Positions 49,070 through 59,450 of a stretch of DNA of 64,000 nucleotides are shown here, one piece after another (the first letter of the stretch is position 1; each line of letters begins with the position of its first letter). Source of the stretch: Pseudomonas sp. HOU2. GTDB lineage: Bacteria; Pseudomonadota; Gammaproteobacteria; Pseudomonadales; Pseudomonadaceae. The translations under genes and the position numbers were made by a program. The notes under the pieces were generated by a model. That model saw only the letters and a list, made by a program, of their open reading frames with translations. It was not told the DNA's origin and did not search any database. Location: positions 248,001 through 312,000 of the forward strand of contig NZ_CP160398.1 in the NCBI RefSeq assembly GCF_040729435.1, given 5' to 3'.

Positions 49070-49759
49070 ATGCTTGCTCGCTGGTTGCCCGCCGCCATCA
49101 ACACCCGCCCCACCGAATGGAGCCGCGCCGCGATCGGCATGGCGCTGGGCACCTTGTTCAGCGTCTGGGCGTGCAGTCAGGTGTTCGGCATCGAGGTCGC
49201 GTACCACCTGATCGGGCCGTTGGGGGCTTCAGCGGTGTTGCTGTTTGCCGTGTCTTCCGGCGCCCTCGCCCAGCCATGGTCGATCATCGGCGGGTACCTG
49301 TGCGCCAGCGTGGTCGCGCTACTGGTGGCCCACGTCCTCGGCCGAACCCTCGGCAGCGCCTGCCTGGCGGCGGGCATGGCACTGATTCTGATGTGCTGGC
49401 TGCGTTGCCTGCATCCACCGGCCGGCGCACTGGCGCTGACGCTGGTACTGGCCGATCCGGCCACCATCGCCATGGACTGGAAAGCCATGGAACCGGTCAT
49501 GCTCGCCGCCGCGTGCATGCTGCTCAGCGCGCTGGCCTACAACAACCTGACGCGCATCCGCTACCCGAAACGCCCGGCCGAGCCGGTGCCTGTGCTTGCC
49601 CCGGTCGACAGTCAGGCAATCACTGCCGAAGACCTGAAACTGGCCTTGGCCGACATGGAAGCGTTCATCGACGTCACCCCCGAAGACCTCGAACAACTGA
49701 TCCACGCCAGCGAACTGCACGCCAAACGCCGCAGCATCCGCGAAGTTTTCACCCGATAA
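49070..49759 (+). CDS. HPP-family integral membrane protein
   Basis: 229 residues from ATG 49070 (AAGGA upstream). Four hydrophobic helices cover residues 20-155. The family name motif is present as CLHPPAGALALTLVLADP, preceded by GPLGASAVLLFAVSSGALAQ. A polar C-terminal tail (about 175-229, with AITAEDLKLALADMEAFIDV) is helical. Some HPP proteins are plastid nitrite transporters; the bacterial ones have no agreed substrate. It stands alone between a terminator and a REP element. Confidence 0.85.
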   Translation: MLARWLPAAINTRPTEWSRAAIGMALGTLFSVWACSQVFGIEVAYHLIGPLGASAVLLFAVSSGALAQPWSIIGGYLCASVVALLVAHVLGRTLGSACLAAGMALILMCWLRCLHPPAGALALTLVLADPATIAMDWKAMEPVMLAAACMLLSALAYNNLTRIRYPKRPAEPVPVLAPVDSQAITAEDLKLALADMEAFIDVTPEDLEQLIHASELHAKRRSIREVFTR

Positions 49760-49771
49760 CCACCTGGATCA

Positions 49772-49872
49772 TTGTGGCGAGGGAGTTTGCTCCCGCTCGG
49801 CTGCGCAGCAGTCGTAAACCCGCGGTGTCGGGCCGCTTTGCAGCCCGGCGGGAGCAAGCTCCCTCGCCACAA
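49772..49872. repeat. REPIN-like inverted pair, family 4
   Basis: TTGTGGCGAGGGAGTTTGCT at the left is mirrored by AGCAAGCTCCCTCGCCACAA at the right, over 101 bp with an internal GC-rich middle. Together with the A/T-rich leader it fills the 254-bp gap 49760-50013 before the hydrolase gene. The core differs from families 1-3. Confidence 0.8.
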
Positions 49873-50013
49873 AGGCAACCCTCAACTTGCTGCAAAAACG
49901 CAAACTCCCCCTGCACATATCTCGGTTGTACACGGCAAATTTGCACTGTTACGATCCGTCAACGCTCGCGCGCGAGCTTCTCGAATAAAGACAATAAAAG
50001 CAGGGAGTTAGTG

Positions 50014-51120
50014 ATGACTGCTCAGGCTTCATCCCCGCGGACCCCGTCCATGGATGCCACGCAAAACGAAGTGCTGGCCGAGGTTCGCAATCACATCGGT
50101 CACCTGACCCTCAACCGCCCCGCCGGTCTCAACGCCATCACCCTCGACATGGTTCGTCAGTTGCAGCAGCAACTCGATGCCTGGGCGACTGACGCCAATG
50201 TGCGCGCCGTGGTGTTGCGCGGTGCCGGTGAGAAGGCTTTCTGCGCCGGTGGCGATATCCGTTCGCTGTACGACAGTTTCAAAAGCGGCGACACGCTGCA
50301 CGAAGATTTCTTTGCCGAGGAATACGCCCTCGACCTGACCATTCATCATTACCGCAAACCGGTGCTGGCGTTGATGGACGGTTTCGTCCTCGGCGGTGGC
50401 ATGGGCCTGGTGCAAGGTGCGGATCTGCGGGTTGTGACCGAGAAAAGCCGCCTGGCGATGCCGGAAGTGGCGATCGGTTATTTCCCCGATGTCGGCGGCA
50501 GTTACTTCCTCTCGCGGATTCCCGGTGAGCTGGGGATCTATCTGGGCGTCAGCGGCGTGCAGATTCGTGCGGCCGATGCGTTGTACTGCGGGCTGGCCGA
50601 CTGGTTTGTCGACAGCAGCAAATTGCCGAGCCTTGACGAACAACTCGATCACCTGGAATGGCGCGACACGCCGCTCAAGGATCTGCAGAACCTGCTCGCC
50701 AAAAACGGCGTGCAAACCCTCGCCGATGCACCGCTGAAGCAACTGCGCCCGGCCATCGACCATTTCTTCGCCCTGCCGGACGTACCGAGCGTTGTCGAGC
50801 AACTGCGCGCGGTCACCGTCGCCGACAGCCATGAGTGGGCAACCACCACGGCCGATCTGCTGGAAACCCGCTCGCCGCTGGCAATGGCCGTGACCCTGGA
50901 GATGCTCCGGCGCGGCCGGCAACTGAGCCTGGAACACTGCTTCGCCCTCGAACTGCATCTGGATCGTCAGTGGTTCGAGCGCGGCGACCTGATCGAGGGT
51001 GTGCGCGCCCTGCTGATCGACAAAGACAAGACACCACGCTGGAACCCGCCGACCCTCGCAGCGCTGGACGCCGGGCATGTCGCGAGTTTCTTCCACGGCT
51101 TTACTGAGAGCGGGAGCTGA
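50014..51120 (+). CDS. 3-hydroxyisobutyryl-CoA hydrolase (enoyl-CoA hydratase/isomerase family)
   Basis: 368 residues from ATG 50014, with GGGAG 7 nt upstream. Crotonase fold: GEKAFCAGGDIRSLYDSF, oxyanion segment GFVLGGGMGLVQGADLRVV, and the HIBCH-type catalytic stretch MPEVAIGYFPDVGGSYFLSR. Length and these motifs fit HIBYL-CoA hydrolases (about 360) rather than 260-residue hydratases. It releases 3-hydroxyisobutyrate in valine catabolism. The following gene, an acyl-CoA dehydrogenase, starts 3 nt after its stop and would supply the preceding oxidation step. Confidence 0.88.
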   Translation: MTAQASSPRTPSMDATQNEVLAEVRNHIGHLTLNRPAGLNAITLDMVRQLQQQLDAWATDANVRAVVLRGAGEKAFCAGGDIRSLYDSFKSGDTLHEDFFAEEYALDLTIHHYRKPVLALMDGFVLGGGMGLVQGADLRVVTEKSRLAMPEVAIGYFPDVGGSYFLSRIPGELGIYLGVSGVQIRAADALYCGLADWFVDSSKLPSLDEQLDHLEWRDTPLKDLQNLLAKNGVQTLADAPLKQLRPAIDHFFALPDVPSVVEQLRAVTVADSHEWATTTADLLETRSPLAMAVTLEMLRRGRQLSLEHCFALELHLDRQWFERGDLIEGVRALLIDKDKTPRWNPPTLAALDAGHVASFFHGFTESGS

Positions 51121-51123
51121 GCC

Positions 51124-52275
51124 ATGCACGATCTCGAACTGACTGAAGAACAAGTGATGATCCGCGACATGGCCCGGGACTTCGCCCGTGGCGAAATCGC
51201 GCCACATGCGCAAGCCTGGGAAAAGGCCGGCTGGATCGACGACGCACTGGTGGCGAAGATGGGCGAACTCGGTTTGCTCGGCATGGTGGTGCCCGAGGAA
51301 TGGGGCGGCACCTACGTCGATTACGTGGCGTACGCGCTGGCGGTGGAAGAAATCTCTGCCGGCGACGGCGCCACCGGCGCGTTCATGAGCATCCACAACT
51401 CGGTGGGCTGTGGGCCGGTGATGAATTACGGCAGCCAGGAGCAGAAACAGACCTGGCTGGCAGATCTCGCCAGTGGCCAGACGATTGGCTGCTTCTGCCT
51501 CACCGAACCGCAAGCCGGCTCCGAAGCGCACAACCTGCGCACCCGCGCCGAACTGCGCGACGGTCAGTGGGTGATCAACGGCGCCAAGCAATTCGTCAGC
51601 AACGGCAAACGGGCGAAACTGGCGATCGTGTTTGCGGTAACCGATCCGGATCTGGGCAAGAAAGGCATTTCCGCGTTCCTCGTACCGACCGATACCCCGG
51701 GTTTCATCGTCGATCGCACCGAACACAAAATGGGCATCCGCGCCTCCGACACCTGCGCAGTGACCCTGAACAACTGCAGCATTCCCGAGGCCAACCTGCT
51801 CGGCGAGCGCGGCAAAGGCCTGGCGATTGCCCTGTCCAACCTCGAAGGCGGCCGCATCGGCATCGCCGCGCAGGCCTTGGGCATCGCCCGGGCCGCGTTT
51901 GAAGCGGCGCTGGTGTATTCCCGCGATCGCATCCAGTTCGGCAAGCCGATCAACGAACACCAGAGCATCGCCAACCTGCTGGCCGACATGCACATGCAGA
52001 TCAACGCGGCGCGCCTGATGATCCTGCACGCGGCGCGCCTGCGCACGGCGGGCAAACCGTGTCTGTCGGAGGCTTCACAGGCCAAGCTGTTCGCCTCGGA
52101 GATGGCGGAAAAGGTCTGCTCCTCAGCGATTCAGATCCATGGCGGGTATGGCTATCTGGAGGACTATCCGGTCGAGAAGTACTACCGCGATGCGCGGATT
52201 ACCCAGATCTATGAGGGCTCGAGCGAGATTCAGCGGATGGTGATTGCGCGGGAGCTGAAGAACTACCCGCTGTAA
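51124..52275 (+). CDS. Acyl-CoA dehydrogenase, probable isobutyryl-CoA dehydrogenase
   Basis: 383 residues, ordinary ACAD length. N-terminal helical domain, FAD/substrate motifs [20 protein letters not shown] and [15 protein letters not shown], and the C-terminal catalytic Glu in [15 protein letters not shown] (about residue 370). It removes hydrogen at C2-C3 of a short branched acyl-CoA and passes electrons to ETF. The partner hydrolase just upstream points to isobutyryl-CoA (valine). It converges with the isoleucine-type set beginning at 52407. Confidence 0.88.
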   Translation: MHDLELTEEQVMIRDMARDFARGEIAPHAQAWEKAGWIDDALVAKMGELGLLGMVVPEEWGGTYVDYVAYALAVEEISAGDGATGAFMSIHNSVGCGPVMNYGSQEQKQTWLADLASGQTIGCFCLTEPQAGSEAHNLRTRAELRDGQWVINGAKQFVSNGKRAKLAIVFAVTDPDLGKKGISAFLVPTDTPGFIVDRTEHKMGIRASDTCAVTLNNCSIPEANLLGERGKGLAIALSNLEGGRIGIAAQALGIARAAFEAALVYSRDRIQFGKPINEHQSIANLLADMHMQINAARLMILHAARLRTAGKPCLSEASQAKLFASEMAEKVCSSAIQIHGGYGYLEDYPVEKYYRDARITQIYEGSSEIQRMVIARELKNYPL

Positions 52276-52278
52276 AAG

Positions 52279-52349
52279 CAAAAGATCGCAGCCTTCGGCA
52301 GCTCCTACAGGACAACGGTGTAGGAGCTGCCGAAGGCTGCGATCTTTTG
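52279..52349. repeat. REP-like palindrome, family 2 (perfect 31-bp arms)
   Basis: Arms 52279-52309 and 52319-52349 are exact reverse complements around a 9-nt loop. The element lies only 3 nt past the dehydrogenase stop, in the convergent gap, and may act as a bidirectional end signal. Confidence 0.88.
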
Positions 52350-52364
52350 ATGTTGCCTCAAAAG

Positions 52365-52386
52365 CTTCGCGAGCAAGCTCGCGAAG
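52365..52386. repeat. Short perfect palindrome CTTCGCGAGC-AA-GCTCGCGAAG
   Basis: Ten-bp arms with a 2-nt centre follow the family 2 element in the same convergent gap. The core is like the GCTCGCGA motif of family 3, so it may be a single reduced REP unit. Confidence 0.75.
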
Positions 52387-52406
52387 ACGTCAGCCAGGAC
52401 GATGCA

Positions 52407-53180
52407 TTACTTACCGGTAAACTCCGGCGCACGTTTAGCCACAAACGCCGCCATCCCTTCCTTCTGATCCTGCGTGGCAAACGCCGCGTGGAACACCCGG
52501 CGCTCAAAGCGCACACCTTCAGTCAGATTGACCTCGAACGCGCGATTGACGCTTTCCTTGACCATCATCGCAATCGGCAGCGATTTGCTGGCGATCACTG
52601 CCGCCACCTTCAGCGCCTCGTCGAGCAATTCATCGCTCGGCACGATCCGCGCAACGATGCCGCAACGCTCGGCTTCCGCCGCATCGATCATCCGCCCGCT
52701 GAGGCACATTTCCATGGCCTTGGCCTTGCCCACGGCGCGGGTCAGGCGCTGGGTGCCGCCCATGCCCGGGAGCACGCCGAGGTTGATTTCCGGTTGACCG
52801 AATTTGGCGTTGTCACCGGCCAGGATGAAGTCGCACATCAACGCCAGTTCGCAACCGCCACCAAGGGCGAAACCGTTGACCGCAGCGATGATCGGCTTGC
52901 GCCGGTTAGCCACGCGGTCGCTGTCGCTGAACAGATCATCCATGTAGATCTGCGGGTAGGTCAGCTCGGCCATTTCCTTGATGTCGGCGCCGGCAGCGAA
53001 GGCTTTTTTCGAACCGGTGATGACGATGCAACCGATGTTCGCATCCGCTTCCAGGCCGTCGAGGGCATGATTCACTTCGCTGACCAGTTGCGCGTTCAGG
53101 GCATTCAGCGCCTGTGGGCGGTTGAGGGTGATCAGGCCGACGCGGCCGTGGTTTTCCAGCAGAATCGTTTCGTAAGTCAT
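52407..53180 (-). CDS. Enoyl-CoA hydratase
   Basis: 257 residues from ATG 53180 (AAGGA upstream; the in-frame TTG at 53186 is not needed). Crotonase family: [34 protein letters not shown], and both catalytic Glu positions in [13 protein letters not shown] and [16 protein letters not shown]. It hydrates a 2-enoyl-CoA, here probably tiglyl-CoA given its neighbours. Last gene of the minus-strand catabolic set, 15 nt after the dehydrogenase. Confidence 0.9.
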   Translation of the reverse strand: MTYETILLENHGRVGLITLNRPQALNALNAQLVSEVNHALDGLEADANIGCIVITGSKKAFAAGADIKEMAELTYPQIYMDDLFSDSDRVANRRKPIIAAVNGFALGGGCELALMCDFILAGDNAKFGQPEINLGVLPGMGGTQRLTRAVGKAKAMEMCLSGRMIDAAEAERCGIVARIVPSDELLDEALKVAAVIASKSLPIAMMVKESVNRAFEVNLTEGVRFERRVFHAAFATQDQKEGMAAFVAKRAPEFTGK

Positions 53181-53195
53181 GGGCAAGATTCCTTG

Positions 53196-54323
53196 TCAGA
53201 GATTGCGCGAAATAACCATGCGCTGAATGTCGCTGGTGCCTTCGTAGATCTGGCAGACGCGCACGTCGCGGTAGATGCGTTCCAGCGGGAAATCGTTGAG
53301 GTAACCGTAACCGCCCAGCGTCTGCAACGCCATCGAGCAGACCTTCTCGGCCATTTCCGAGGCGAACAGTTTGGCCATCGAGGCCTCGACCAGCGCCGGC
53401 TGACCGCTGTCACGCAGGGCCGCGGCGTAATGCACCATCTGCCGGGCGACGGCGATCTGCGTGGCCATGTCGGCGAGGCGGAAAGCCACGGCCTGGTGCT
53501 CGATGATCGGCTTGCCAAAGGTGTCGCGCTCACGTGCATAGTCGCGGGCCGCTTCGAACGCGGCGCGGGCCATGCCCACTGATTGCGAGGCGATGCCGAC
53601 CCGCCCGCCTTCGAGGTTGGCCAGGGCGATCTTGTAGCCTTCGCCCTCCTCACCCAAGCGGTTGGCGACCGGCACTTTGACGTCTTCAAACAGAATCTGG
53701 CAGGTGTCGGAGGCGTGCTGACCGAGCTTGTCCTCGACCCGGGCGACTTTATATCCCGGCGAATCGGTGGGCACGATAAACGCCGTGATGCCGCGCTTGC
53801 CGGCACTCGGATCGGTCACCGCAAACACGATCACGATCCCGGCGTTCTGCCCGGAAGTGATGAACTGTTTGCAGCCGTTGAGCACGTAATGATCGCCCTC
53901 AAGACGCGCGCGGGTTTTCAGGCTGCTGGCATCGGAACCGGCCTGCGGTTCGGTCAAGGCGAAGGCGCCGAGCATGGCGCCGCTGGCCAGCGGTTTGAGG
54001 AAGCGTTCGCGCTGATCGTCGTTGCCGAACTTGAGGATCGGCACGCAGCCGACTGAGTTGTGCACGCTCATGATGGTCGAGCAGGCGCCGTCGCCGGCGG
54101 CGATTTCTTCCAGGGCCATGGCGTACGCCAGGTAACCGGTGTCACAACCGCCCCACTGCTCTGGCACCAGCATGCCGAAAAAGCCCAGTTCGGCCATTTC
54201 GCCGATGGCTTCCTTGGGGAAACGATGCTCGCGGTCCCACTCGGCGGCGAACGGTTTCAGCCGTTCCTCGGCGAACTGCCGGGCCATGTCGCGGATCTGA
54301 GTCTGGTCTTCGTTGGGAATCAT
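53196..54323 (-). CDS. Acyl-CoA dehydrogenase, short/branched-chain type
   Basis: 375 residues. [19 protein letters not shown] and [16 protein letters not shown] form the FAD/acyl pocket, [20 protein letters not shown] the middle barrel, and [15 protein letters not shown] carries the catalytic Glu. AAGGA precedes ATG 54323. It clusters with hydratase, SDR and thiolase genes, giving a full beta-oxidation round; 2-methylbutyryl-CoA is the likely substrate. A REPIN separates it from the thiolase gene upstream, so the two halves may be expressed unequally. Confidence 0.9.
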   Translation of the reverse strand: MIPNEDQTQIRDMARQFAEERLKPFAAEWDREHRFPKEAIGEMAELGFFGMLVPEQWGGCDTGYLAYAMALEEIAAGDGACSTIMSVHNSVGCVPILKFGNDDQRERFLKPLASGAMLGAFALTEPQAGSDASSLKTRARLEGDHYVLNGCKQFITSGQNAGIVIVFAVTDPSAGKRGITAFIVPTDSPGYKVARVEDKLGQHASDTCQILFEDVKVPVANRLGEEGEGYKIALANLEGGRVGIASQSVGMARAAFEAARDYARERDTFGKPIIEHQAVAFRLADMATQIAVARQMVHYAAALRDSGQPALVEASMAKLFASEMAEKVCSMALQTLGGYGYLNDFPLERIYRDVRVCQIYEGTSDIQRMVISRNL

Positions 54324-54361
54324 GGTGAATCCTTAACTTAAATCCGGGTTACCACACATAA

Positions 54362-54456
54362 CCCTGTGGGAGCTGGCTTGCCAGCGATGGGGCCGTGTCA
54401 GTAAACATATTGGCTGTTTGACCCACCGCATCGCGGGCAAGCCCGCTCCCACAGGG
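54362..54456. repeat. REPIN, family 1, inside the catabolic gene set
   Basis: CCCTGTGGGAGCTGGCTTGC is mirrored by GCCCGCTCCCACAGGG at the right end, about 95 bp overall with a variable middle. It sits between the thiolase and dehydrogenase genes in the 146-nt gap 54324-54469. Confidence 0.85.
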
Positions 54457-54469
54457 TCCGTTGCCAACG

Positions 54470-55663
54470 TTAATACACGCATTCCACGGCCATCGCCGTG
54501 GCTTCACCGCCGCCGATGCAGATCGCCGCGATCCCGCGCTTCAAGTTTTTCTGGCGCAGGGCCGAGAGCAGCGTCACCAGAATCCGCGCGCCCGAGGCGC
54601 CGATCGGATGGCCCAGGGCGCAGGCGCCGCCGTGCACGTTGAGTTTGTCGTGGGGGATTTCCAGGTGAGTCATCGCCGCCATCGCCACCACGGCAAACGC
54701 TTCGTTGATCTCAAACAGATCGACCTCGTTCAACGCCCAACCAGTCTTCTTCACCAGCTTCTTGATCGCGCCAATCGGCGCCACCGGGAACAGGCCCGGC
54801 GTATCGGCAAACGCCGCGTGACCGTGAATCACCGCCAGCGGTTTAAGCCCGAGTTTTTGCGCTTGCGACTGGCGCATCAGCACCAGCGCCGCCGCGCCGT
54901 CGGAGATTGAGCTGGAGTTGGCCGCCGTCACCGTGCCGCCTTCGCGGAACGCCGGTTTCAGCGAGGCGACCTTGTCCAGTTTGGCTTTCGGCGGCTGCTC
55001 GTCGTTGCTGATGAGCACCTGCTCCTTGCCGACGGTCACGCTCAGCGGCACGATCTCGGCCTTGAAGCTGCCGTCCTTGATCGCCTGCTGGGCGCGGGTG
55101 GTCGAAGCGATGGCAAAGGCATCCTGGGCTTCGCGGCTGAAGTCATTGGTTTCGGCGCAGTCCTCGGCGAAGGTGCCCATCAGGCGGCCCTTGTCGTAGG
55201 CGTCTTCGAGGCCGTCGAGGAACATCGAGTCGAGCACCCGGCCATGGCCCATGCGGTAACCGGCGCGGGCGCGGTCCAGCAGATACGGCGAGTTGGACAT
55301 GCTCTCCATGCCGCCGGCGATCACCACATCGGCGCTGCCGGCCAGCAGCATGTCGTGGGCCAGAATGGTGGTTTCCATGCCCGAGCCGCACATCTTGTTG
55401 ACCGTGGTGCAACGGGTGGATTTATCCAGCCCGGCACCCAGTGCTGCCTGACGCGCCGGTGCCTGACCGAGGCCAGCGGGCAATACGCAACCGAACAGCA
55501 CTTCATCAACCGCGTCGCTGGCAACGCCGGCGCGTTCAACCGCAGCCTTGATCGCCGCAGCGCCGAGTTGCGGTGCGGTGAGGCTTTTCAGTTCGCCCTG
55601 AAAACCGCCCATCGGGGTGCGGACGGCGCTGACGATAACAATCGGATCGTTGGAAATGGTCAT
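54470..55663 (-). CDS. Acetyl-CoA C-acyltransferase (thiolase)
   Basis: 397 residues. N-terminal Cys nucleophile in [13 protein letters not shown] (about residue 93), the NEAF motif in [14 protein letters not shown], His in [17 protein letters not shown] and the second Cys in [14 protein letters not shown]. Degradative thiolase: cleaves 3-ketoacyl-CoA, here likely 2-methylacetoacetyl-CoA to propionyl-CoA plus acetyl-CoA. GGAGG precedes ATG 55663. It lies 12 nt after the SDR gene. Confidence 0.92.
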   Translation of the reverse strand: MTISNDPIVIVSAVRTPMGGFQGELKSLTAPQLGAAAIKAAVERAGVASDAVDEVLFGCVLPAGLGQAPARQAALGAGLDKSTRCTTVNKMCGSGMETTILAHDMLLAGSADVVIAGGMESMSNSPYLLDRARAGYRMGHGRVLDSMFLDGLEDAYDKGRLMGTFAEDCAETNDFSREAQDAFAIASTTRAQQAIKDGSFKAEIVPLSVTVGKEQVLISNDEQPPKAKLDKVASLKPAFREGGTVTAANSSSISDGAAALVLMRQSQAQKLGLKPLAVIHGHAAFADTPGLFPVAPIGAIKKLVKKTGWALNEVDLFEINEAFAVVAMAAMTHLEIPHDKLNVHGGACALGHPIGASGARILVTLLSALRQKNLKRGIAAICIGGGEATAMAVECVY

Positions 55664-55675
55664 GACAAATCCTCC

Positions 55676-56437
55676 TTACTTGGCGGCCATGCGCAAGGCG
55701 CCGTCGAGACGGATCACCTCACCGTTGAGCATGCTGTTTTCGATGATATGCCGAACCAGTGCGGCGTACTCGGCTGGTTTCCCAAGGCGCGGCGGGAACG
55801 GTACGCCGGCGGCCAGCGAGTCGCGCACTTCCGGGGTCATGCCGGCCATCATCGGGGTTTCGAAAATGCCCGGGGCGATGGTCATCACGCGGATGCCGAA
55901 GCGCGCCAGTTCGCGGGCGGCCGGCAGGGTCAGGCTGGCAATCGCGCCCTTGGAGGCGGAATACGCGGCCTGGCCGATCTGGCCGTCGAACGCCGCCACC
56001 GACGCGGTATTGATGATCACGCCGCGCTCGCCGTCGGCATTGGCTTCGCTCTCGGCGATGGCCGCAGCCGCCAGTCGCAGCATGTTGAAGCTGCCGATCA
56101 GGTTGACGTTGATCACCTGAGCGAAGCTGGACAGTGCATGCGGGCCGTTCTTGCCGAGGATCTTCTCGCCGCGAACGATGCCGGCGCAATTGACCAGGCC
56201 ATTGAGACTGCCAAAGGCTTTGAGCGTGGCCTGCACCGCCGCTTCCGCTGCGGCTTCGTTGCTGATATCGGCGACAACACTTTGCGCGCCGAGGCGCTGA
56301 GCCTGGGCAGCGACGGCTTCGGCATTCATGTCCACCAGCATCACTTTGGCGCCGACACTGACCAGCAATTCAGCGCTGGCTGCACCGAGGCCGGAGGCGC
56401 CGCCGGTGACGATAAAAACCTTGTTCTCGATCTGCAT
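55676..56437 (-). CDS. Short-chain dehydrogenase, 3-hydroxyacyl-CoA dehydrogenase type
   Basis: 253 residues, classical SDR: TGxxxGxG in [30 protein letters not shown], active-site Tyr-x-x-x-Lys in [14 protein letters not shown], and the [18 protein letters not shown] tail typical of type-II (HSD10-like) enzymes. These oxidise 2-methyl-3-hydroxybutyryl-CoA in isoleucine breakdown, which fits the gene set. It is 15 nt after the acyl-CoA synthetase stop. Confidence 0.9.
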   Translation of the reverse strand: MQIENKVFIVTGGASGLGAASAELLVSVGAKVMLVDMNAEAVAAQAQRLGAQSVVADISNEAAAEAAVQATLKAFGSLNGLVNCAGIVRGEKILGKNGPHALSSFAQVINVNLIGSFNMLRLAAAAIAESEANADGERGVIINTASVAAFDGQIGQAAYSASKGAIASLTLPAARELARFGIRVMTIAPGIFETPMMAGMTPEVRDSLAAGVPFPPRLGKPAEYAALVRHIIENSMLNGEVIRLDGALRMAAK

Positions 56438-56452
56438 GACTGACTTCCTGAT

Positions 56453-58117
56453 TCAAGCTGAAACGTTGTGCGCCGCGGCCTCTTGAGCCTTGGCGATTTC
56501 CTGGTTGCGCAAGATAAAGCGCTGCAATTTGCCGCTTGGGGTTTTCGGCAATTCGCTGACAAATTCAATTTCCCGCGGGTACGAATGCGCGGCCAGACGT
56601 TTGCGCACGTGCTGGCGCAGCTCCTCGGCCAACGCCGGTTCGGCGCGGTATTGCGGGTTGAGCACAACGAAGGCCTTGACCAGTTCGGTGCGCTCCAGAT
56701 CGGGCTTGCCGACCACGGCGGCTTCGACCACCGCCGGGTGCTCGATCAGCGCGCTCTCGACGTCGAACGGGCCGACGCGATAACCGGAGGTGGTGATCAC
56801 GTCATCACTGCGGCCGACGAAGCTGATGCTGCCGTCCGGGTTCCACTCCACGGTGTCGCCGCTGAGGTAGTAATCGCCGACGAAAGCTTTGGTCGGCACG
56901 CCTTGGTAACCGCCGAACCAGCACATCGGCGACTGGGTGCGGTCGATGGCGAGAATGCCCGGCTGGCCGACGCCGAGTTCGTTGTACTGCTCGTCGAGCA
57001 CCACGATGCGATGCCCCGGCGAGGCGAAGCCGGCGGCACCAAGGTGAATCGGGTGCTGCAGACCGTGGTGGTTGCACAGGACCATGCCCAGTTCGGTCTG
57101 GCCGTAATGGTCGTGAATCACCACGCCGAGGTTATCGGCGAACCAGCGGATCACTTCCGGGTTGAGCGGCTCGCCAGCGCTGCTGACAATGCGCAGCTTG
57201 CCCTTGATCGACTTGGCGAACTCGTTGCCACCGGCAATCAGCAAGCGGTACGCGGTCGGCGAGCCGGTGAGATTGGTAATGCCGTATTTGTTGATCACCC
57301 GGCAAGTGCTTTCGAGGGTGAACGGGCCATCGTAAAAGGTGATCGGATGCCCCATCGACAGCGGGCCGGTGACGCCGAAATAGATGCCGTAGGCCCAGCC
57401 CGGATCGGCGACGTTCCAGAACGAATCTTCAGGACGCAGATCCACCGCGTCGCGGGTGTAGCTCTGGAACGCAACGATCGCCTTGAGCGGCACTGACAGC
57501 GCTTTCGACGGGCCGGTGGTGCCCGAGGTGAACATCAGCAGGAACGGGTCTTCGCCGCTCAGCAGCACCGGCTCGCAGACATTGGAATAGTTGGCCAGCT
57601 CGGCCCAGAAACTGAAATCGCCACGGACGATGCCCTGACCTTTCGCGCCGCCGACGGTGACGATGGTCGGGCAATCGCTGACTTCAGCGAGTTTCGGCCG
57701 GTTGACCGCGTCGGTGACCACCACTTTGGCGCCGGAACTGTTCAGGCGATGCTCGATGGCCTTGGGGCCGAACGCGGTGAACAGCGGCTGATACACCGCG
57801 CCGATGCGCCAGGTGGCGAATACGGTGATGAGCAATTCGATGTTGCGTGGCAGCAGACCGGCGACCTTGTCGCCCTTCTGCACGCCTTGTTCGAGAAGGA
57901 AATTGGCGAAACGCGCGGCTTGGTCTTGCAGCTCGCTGAAGGTGTACGTGGCACTGGCGCCGTCGCGGCCCTCCCAGAACAGCGCAATGCGCCCCGGCAA
58001 GGCGTGGCGGTCGCAACATTCGACGCAGGCGTTGAGCGCCTCCAGCGTGCCGCTGAGCGCAGCGTCCACGGTGTGCTGATAGTTGAACTGTTCGGTGGCA
58101 GACAAGTAATCGCGCAT
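56453..58117 (-). CDS. AMP-binding acyl-CoA synthetase
   Basis: 554 residues. ANL-superfamily motifs: LLMFTSGTTGPSKAL (P-loop A3), HYGQTELGMV (A5), the hinge region around GRSDDVITTSGYRVGPFDVE, and the C-terminal catalytic Lys in LPKTPSGKLQRF. It activates a carboxylate to its CoA ester via an adenylate; short to medium branched acids are likely from context. First gene of the minus-strand set. AGGGA precedes the ATG. Confidence 0.9.
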   Translation of the reverse strand: MRDYLSATEQFNYQHTVDAALSGTLEALNACVECCDRHALPGRIALFWEGRDGASATYTFSELQDQAARFANFLLEQGVQKGDKVAGLLPRNIELLITVFATWRIGAVYQPLFTAFGPKAIEHRLNSSGAKVVVTDAVNRPKLAEVSDCPTIVTVGGAKGQGIVRGDFSFWAELANYSNVCEPVLLSGEDPFLLMFTSGTTGPSKALSVPLKAIVAFQSYTRDAVDLRPEDSFWNVADPGWAYGIYFGVTGPLSMGHPITFYDGPFTLESTCRVINKYGITNLTGSPTAYRLLIAGGNEFAKSIKGKLRIVSSAGEPLNPEVIRWFADNLGVVIHDHYGQTELGMVLCNHHGLQHPIHLGAAGFASPGHRIVVLDEQYNELGVGQPGILAIDRTQSPMCWFGGYQGVPTKAFVGDYYLSGDTVEWNPDGSISFVGRSDDVITTSGYRVGPFDVESALIEHPAVVEAAVVGKPDLERTELVKAFVVLNPQYRAEPALAEELRQHVRKRLAAHSYPREIEFVSELPKTPSGKLQRFILRNQEIAKAQEAAAHNVSA

Positions 58118-58269
58118 TGCCAGAATCCCTCTGTGTTTTTATTAGGCTGGGAACCGTAAACAACACAGGGATAGTCGCGCTGCGGCGCTAAGGCGGCAAT
58201 GGTCAAAGCCATCAAAGTGGCTGACTGGTTTGGCCAAGGTTCAAAAGATGCGTTGTCCTGACTGGCCCT

Positions 58270-58333
58270 ATCGCTGGCAAGCCAGCTCCCACAGTGTTAG
58301 CGCAAAATCTGTGGGAGCTGGCTTGCCAGCGAT
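58270..58333. repeat. REPIN, family 1 (perfect 25-bp arms)
   Basis: Arms 58270-58294 and 58309-58333 are exact reverse complements around 14 nt. It lies between the acyl-CoA synthetase promoter and the 3' end of the AraC gene, in the 246-nt gap 58118-58363. Confidence 0.9.
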
Positions 58334-58363
58334 GGCGCCGTGCCAGACGACAGATACTCTGAA

Positions 58364-59380
58364 TCAGACCGCTTCGTTAAGGATCAACGTACGGTAATGC
58401 CCAGGATTGGACCCCGACCACTTGCGAAATGCCTTGTAGAACGAACTCGCATCGGCGAACCCCAGCCGCGTGGCGATCTCGACGAAGCTGATCGACGGCT
58501 CCGCCAGCCAGGTGATCGCCAGTTCCTTGCGCACGCTGTCCTTGAGGCCTTGATAAGTCTGGCCTTCCTCGGACAAACGCCGGCGCAGGGTCGAGGCGGA
58601 CATGCAGAGTTGTTGCGCCAAGGCTTCTGTCTCCGGCCACTGTTCGGCGGGCAACTGGCGCAGGTCCTGTTTGATCCGGCTGGCAAGACTTTCCGGGTCG
58701 CGGTACTTCACCAGAATGTTCGCCGGCGCATGGGCCAAAAAGCGTTTCAGTTCCTCGGCTGTACGCTTGATCGGCAGATCGAGACAGTCAGCGGCGAAGA
58801 TCATCCGCGTACGCGGACGCTCGAAACGCAGGTTTTCCGAGAACATCACCCGGTAATCGTCGCAGAAATCCGGCTCGGCGCAGCGCAGTTCGATCGCCAG
58901 AATCGGAATCCGCCGCCCCGCCAGCCAGCAGGCCACGCCGTGGACGATCATCCAGTAGGTGAAATAGGTAAAGGCGCGGCGCGGTTCGGGATCGTCTTCG
59001 AGCAGGACGATTTCGGCAAGGCTTTGTTGGTGAACCAGTTGCGCGGGCATTTTCTCCAGCATCAGCGAGAGGAAATTCAGCCCCGTGTTCAGCCCGGCGG
59101 CCAGGCTGGGTTGCGCCATGGCGCTGCGGCAAAGGAATTCGAGGCTGCCGGACCTGAGTCGGCGCGGATCCATACCGAAAAACTCGTCATCGCCGCGCCG
59201 GGCCAGCAATCGCCAGAGTTTCGCGTATTGCGATGCGGGCACCCGCCCCTGTTCGCTGTGCAGAAGGGCCGGAGCAATCCCGACCTTGTTCAAGACTTCA
59301 TCCGTGGCCACGCCCGGGGCACAACTTTGCAGCAGTGCTTCACGCACCAGTTGCACGGCGATGGTGTCTTTTTCCGACAT
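58364..59380 (-). CDS. AraC-family regulator with arabinose-binding-like N-terminal domain (OruR/ArgR-like group)
   Basis: 338 residues from ATG 59380 (MSEKDTIAVQLVREALLQ). Another in-frame ATG lies at 59419, and the ribosome sites do not decide clearly. N-terminal AraC_binding_2-type domain (about 20-210, with PASQYAKLWRLLARRGDDEF), C-terminal HTH_18 domain with first helix-turn-helix in LAQQLCMSASTLRRRLSEEG and second around SFVEIATRLGFADASSFYKAFRKWSG. The group regulates catabolic genes. It is encoded immediately upstream of and co-directional with the acyl-CoA synthetase cluster, so it is the best candidate activator. Confidence 0.85.
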   Translation of the reverse strand: MSEKDTIAVQLVREALLQSCAPGVATDEVLNKVGIAPALLHSEQGRVPASQYAKLWRLLARRGDDEFFGMDPRRLRSGSLEFLCRSAMAQPSLAAGLNTGLNFLSLMLEKMPAQLVHQQSLAEIVLLEDDPEPRRAFTYFTYWMIVHGVACWLAGRRIPILAIELRCAEPDFCDDYRVMFSENLRFERPRTRMIFAADCLDLPIKRTAEELKRFLAHAPANILVKYRDPESLASRIKQDLRQLPAEQWPETEALAQQLCMSASTLRRRLSEEGQTYQGLKDSVRKELAITWLAEPSISFVEIATRLGFADASSFYKAFRKWSGSNPGHYRTLILNEAV

Positions 59381-59450
59381 GGAGCGAGGCAGACCTTGTT
59401 GTTTTCGGGTGAGGGGCATCTTAACGCAGGATGCGAATCCAGCACGAATC

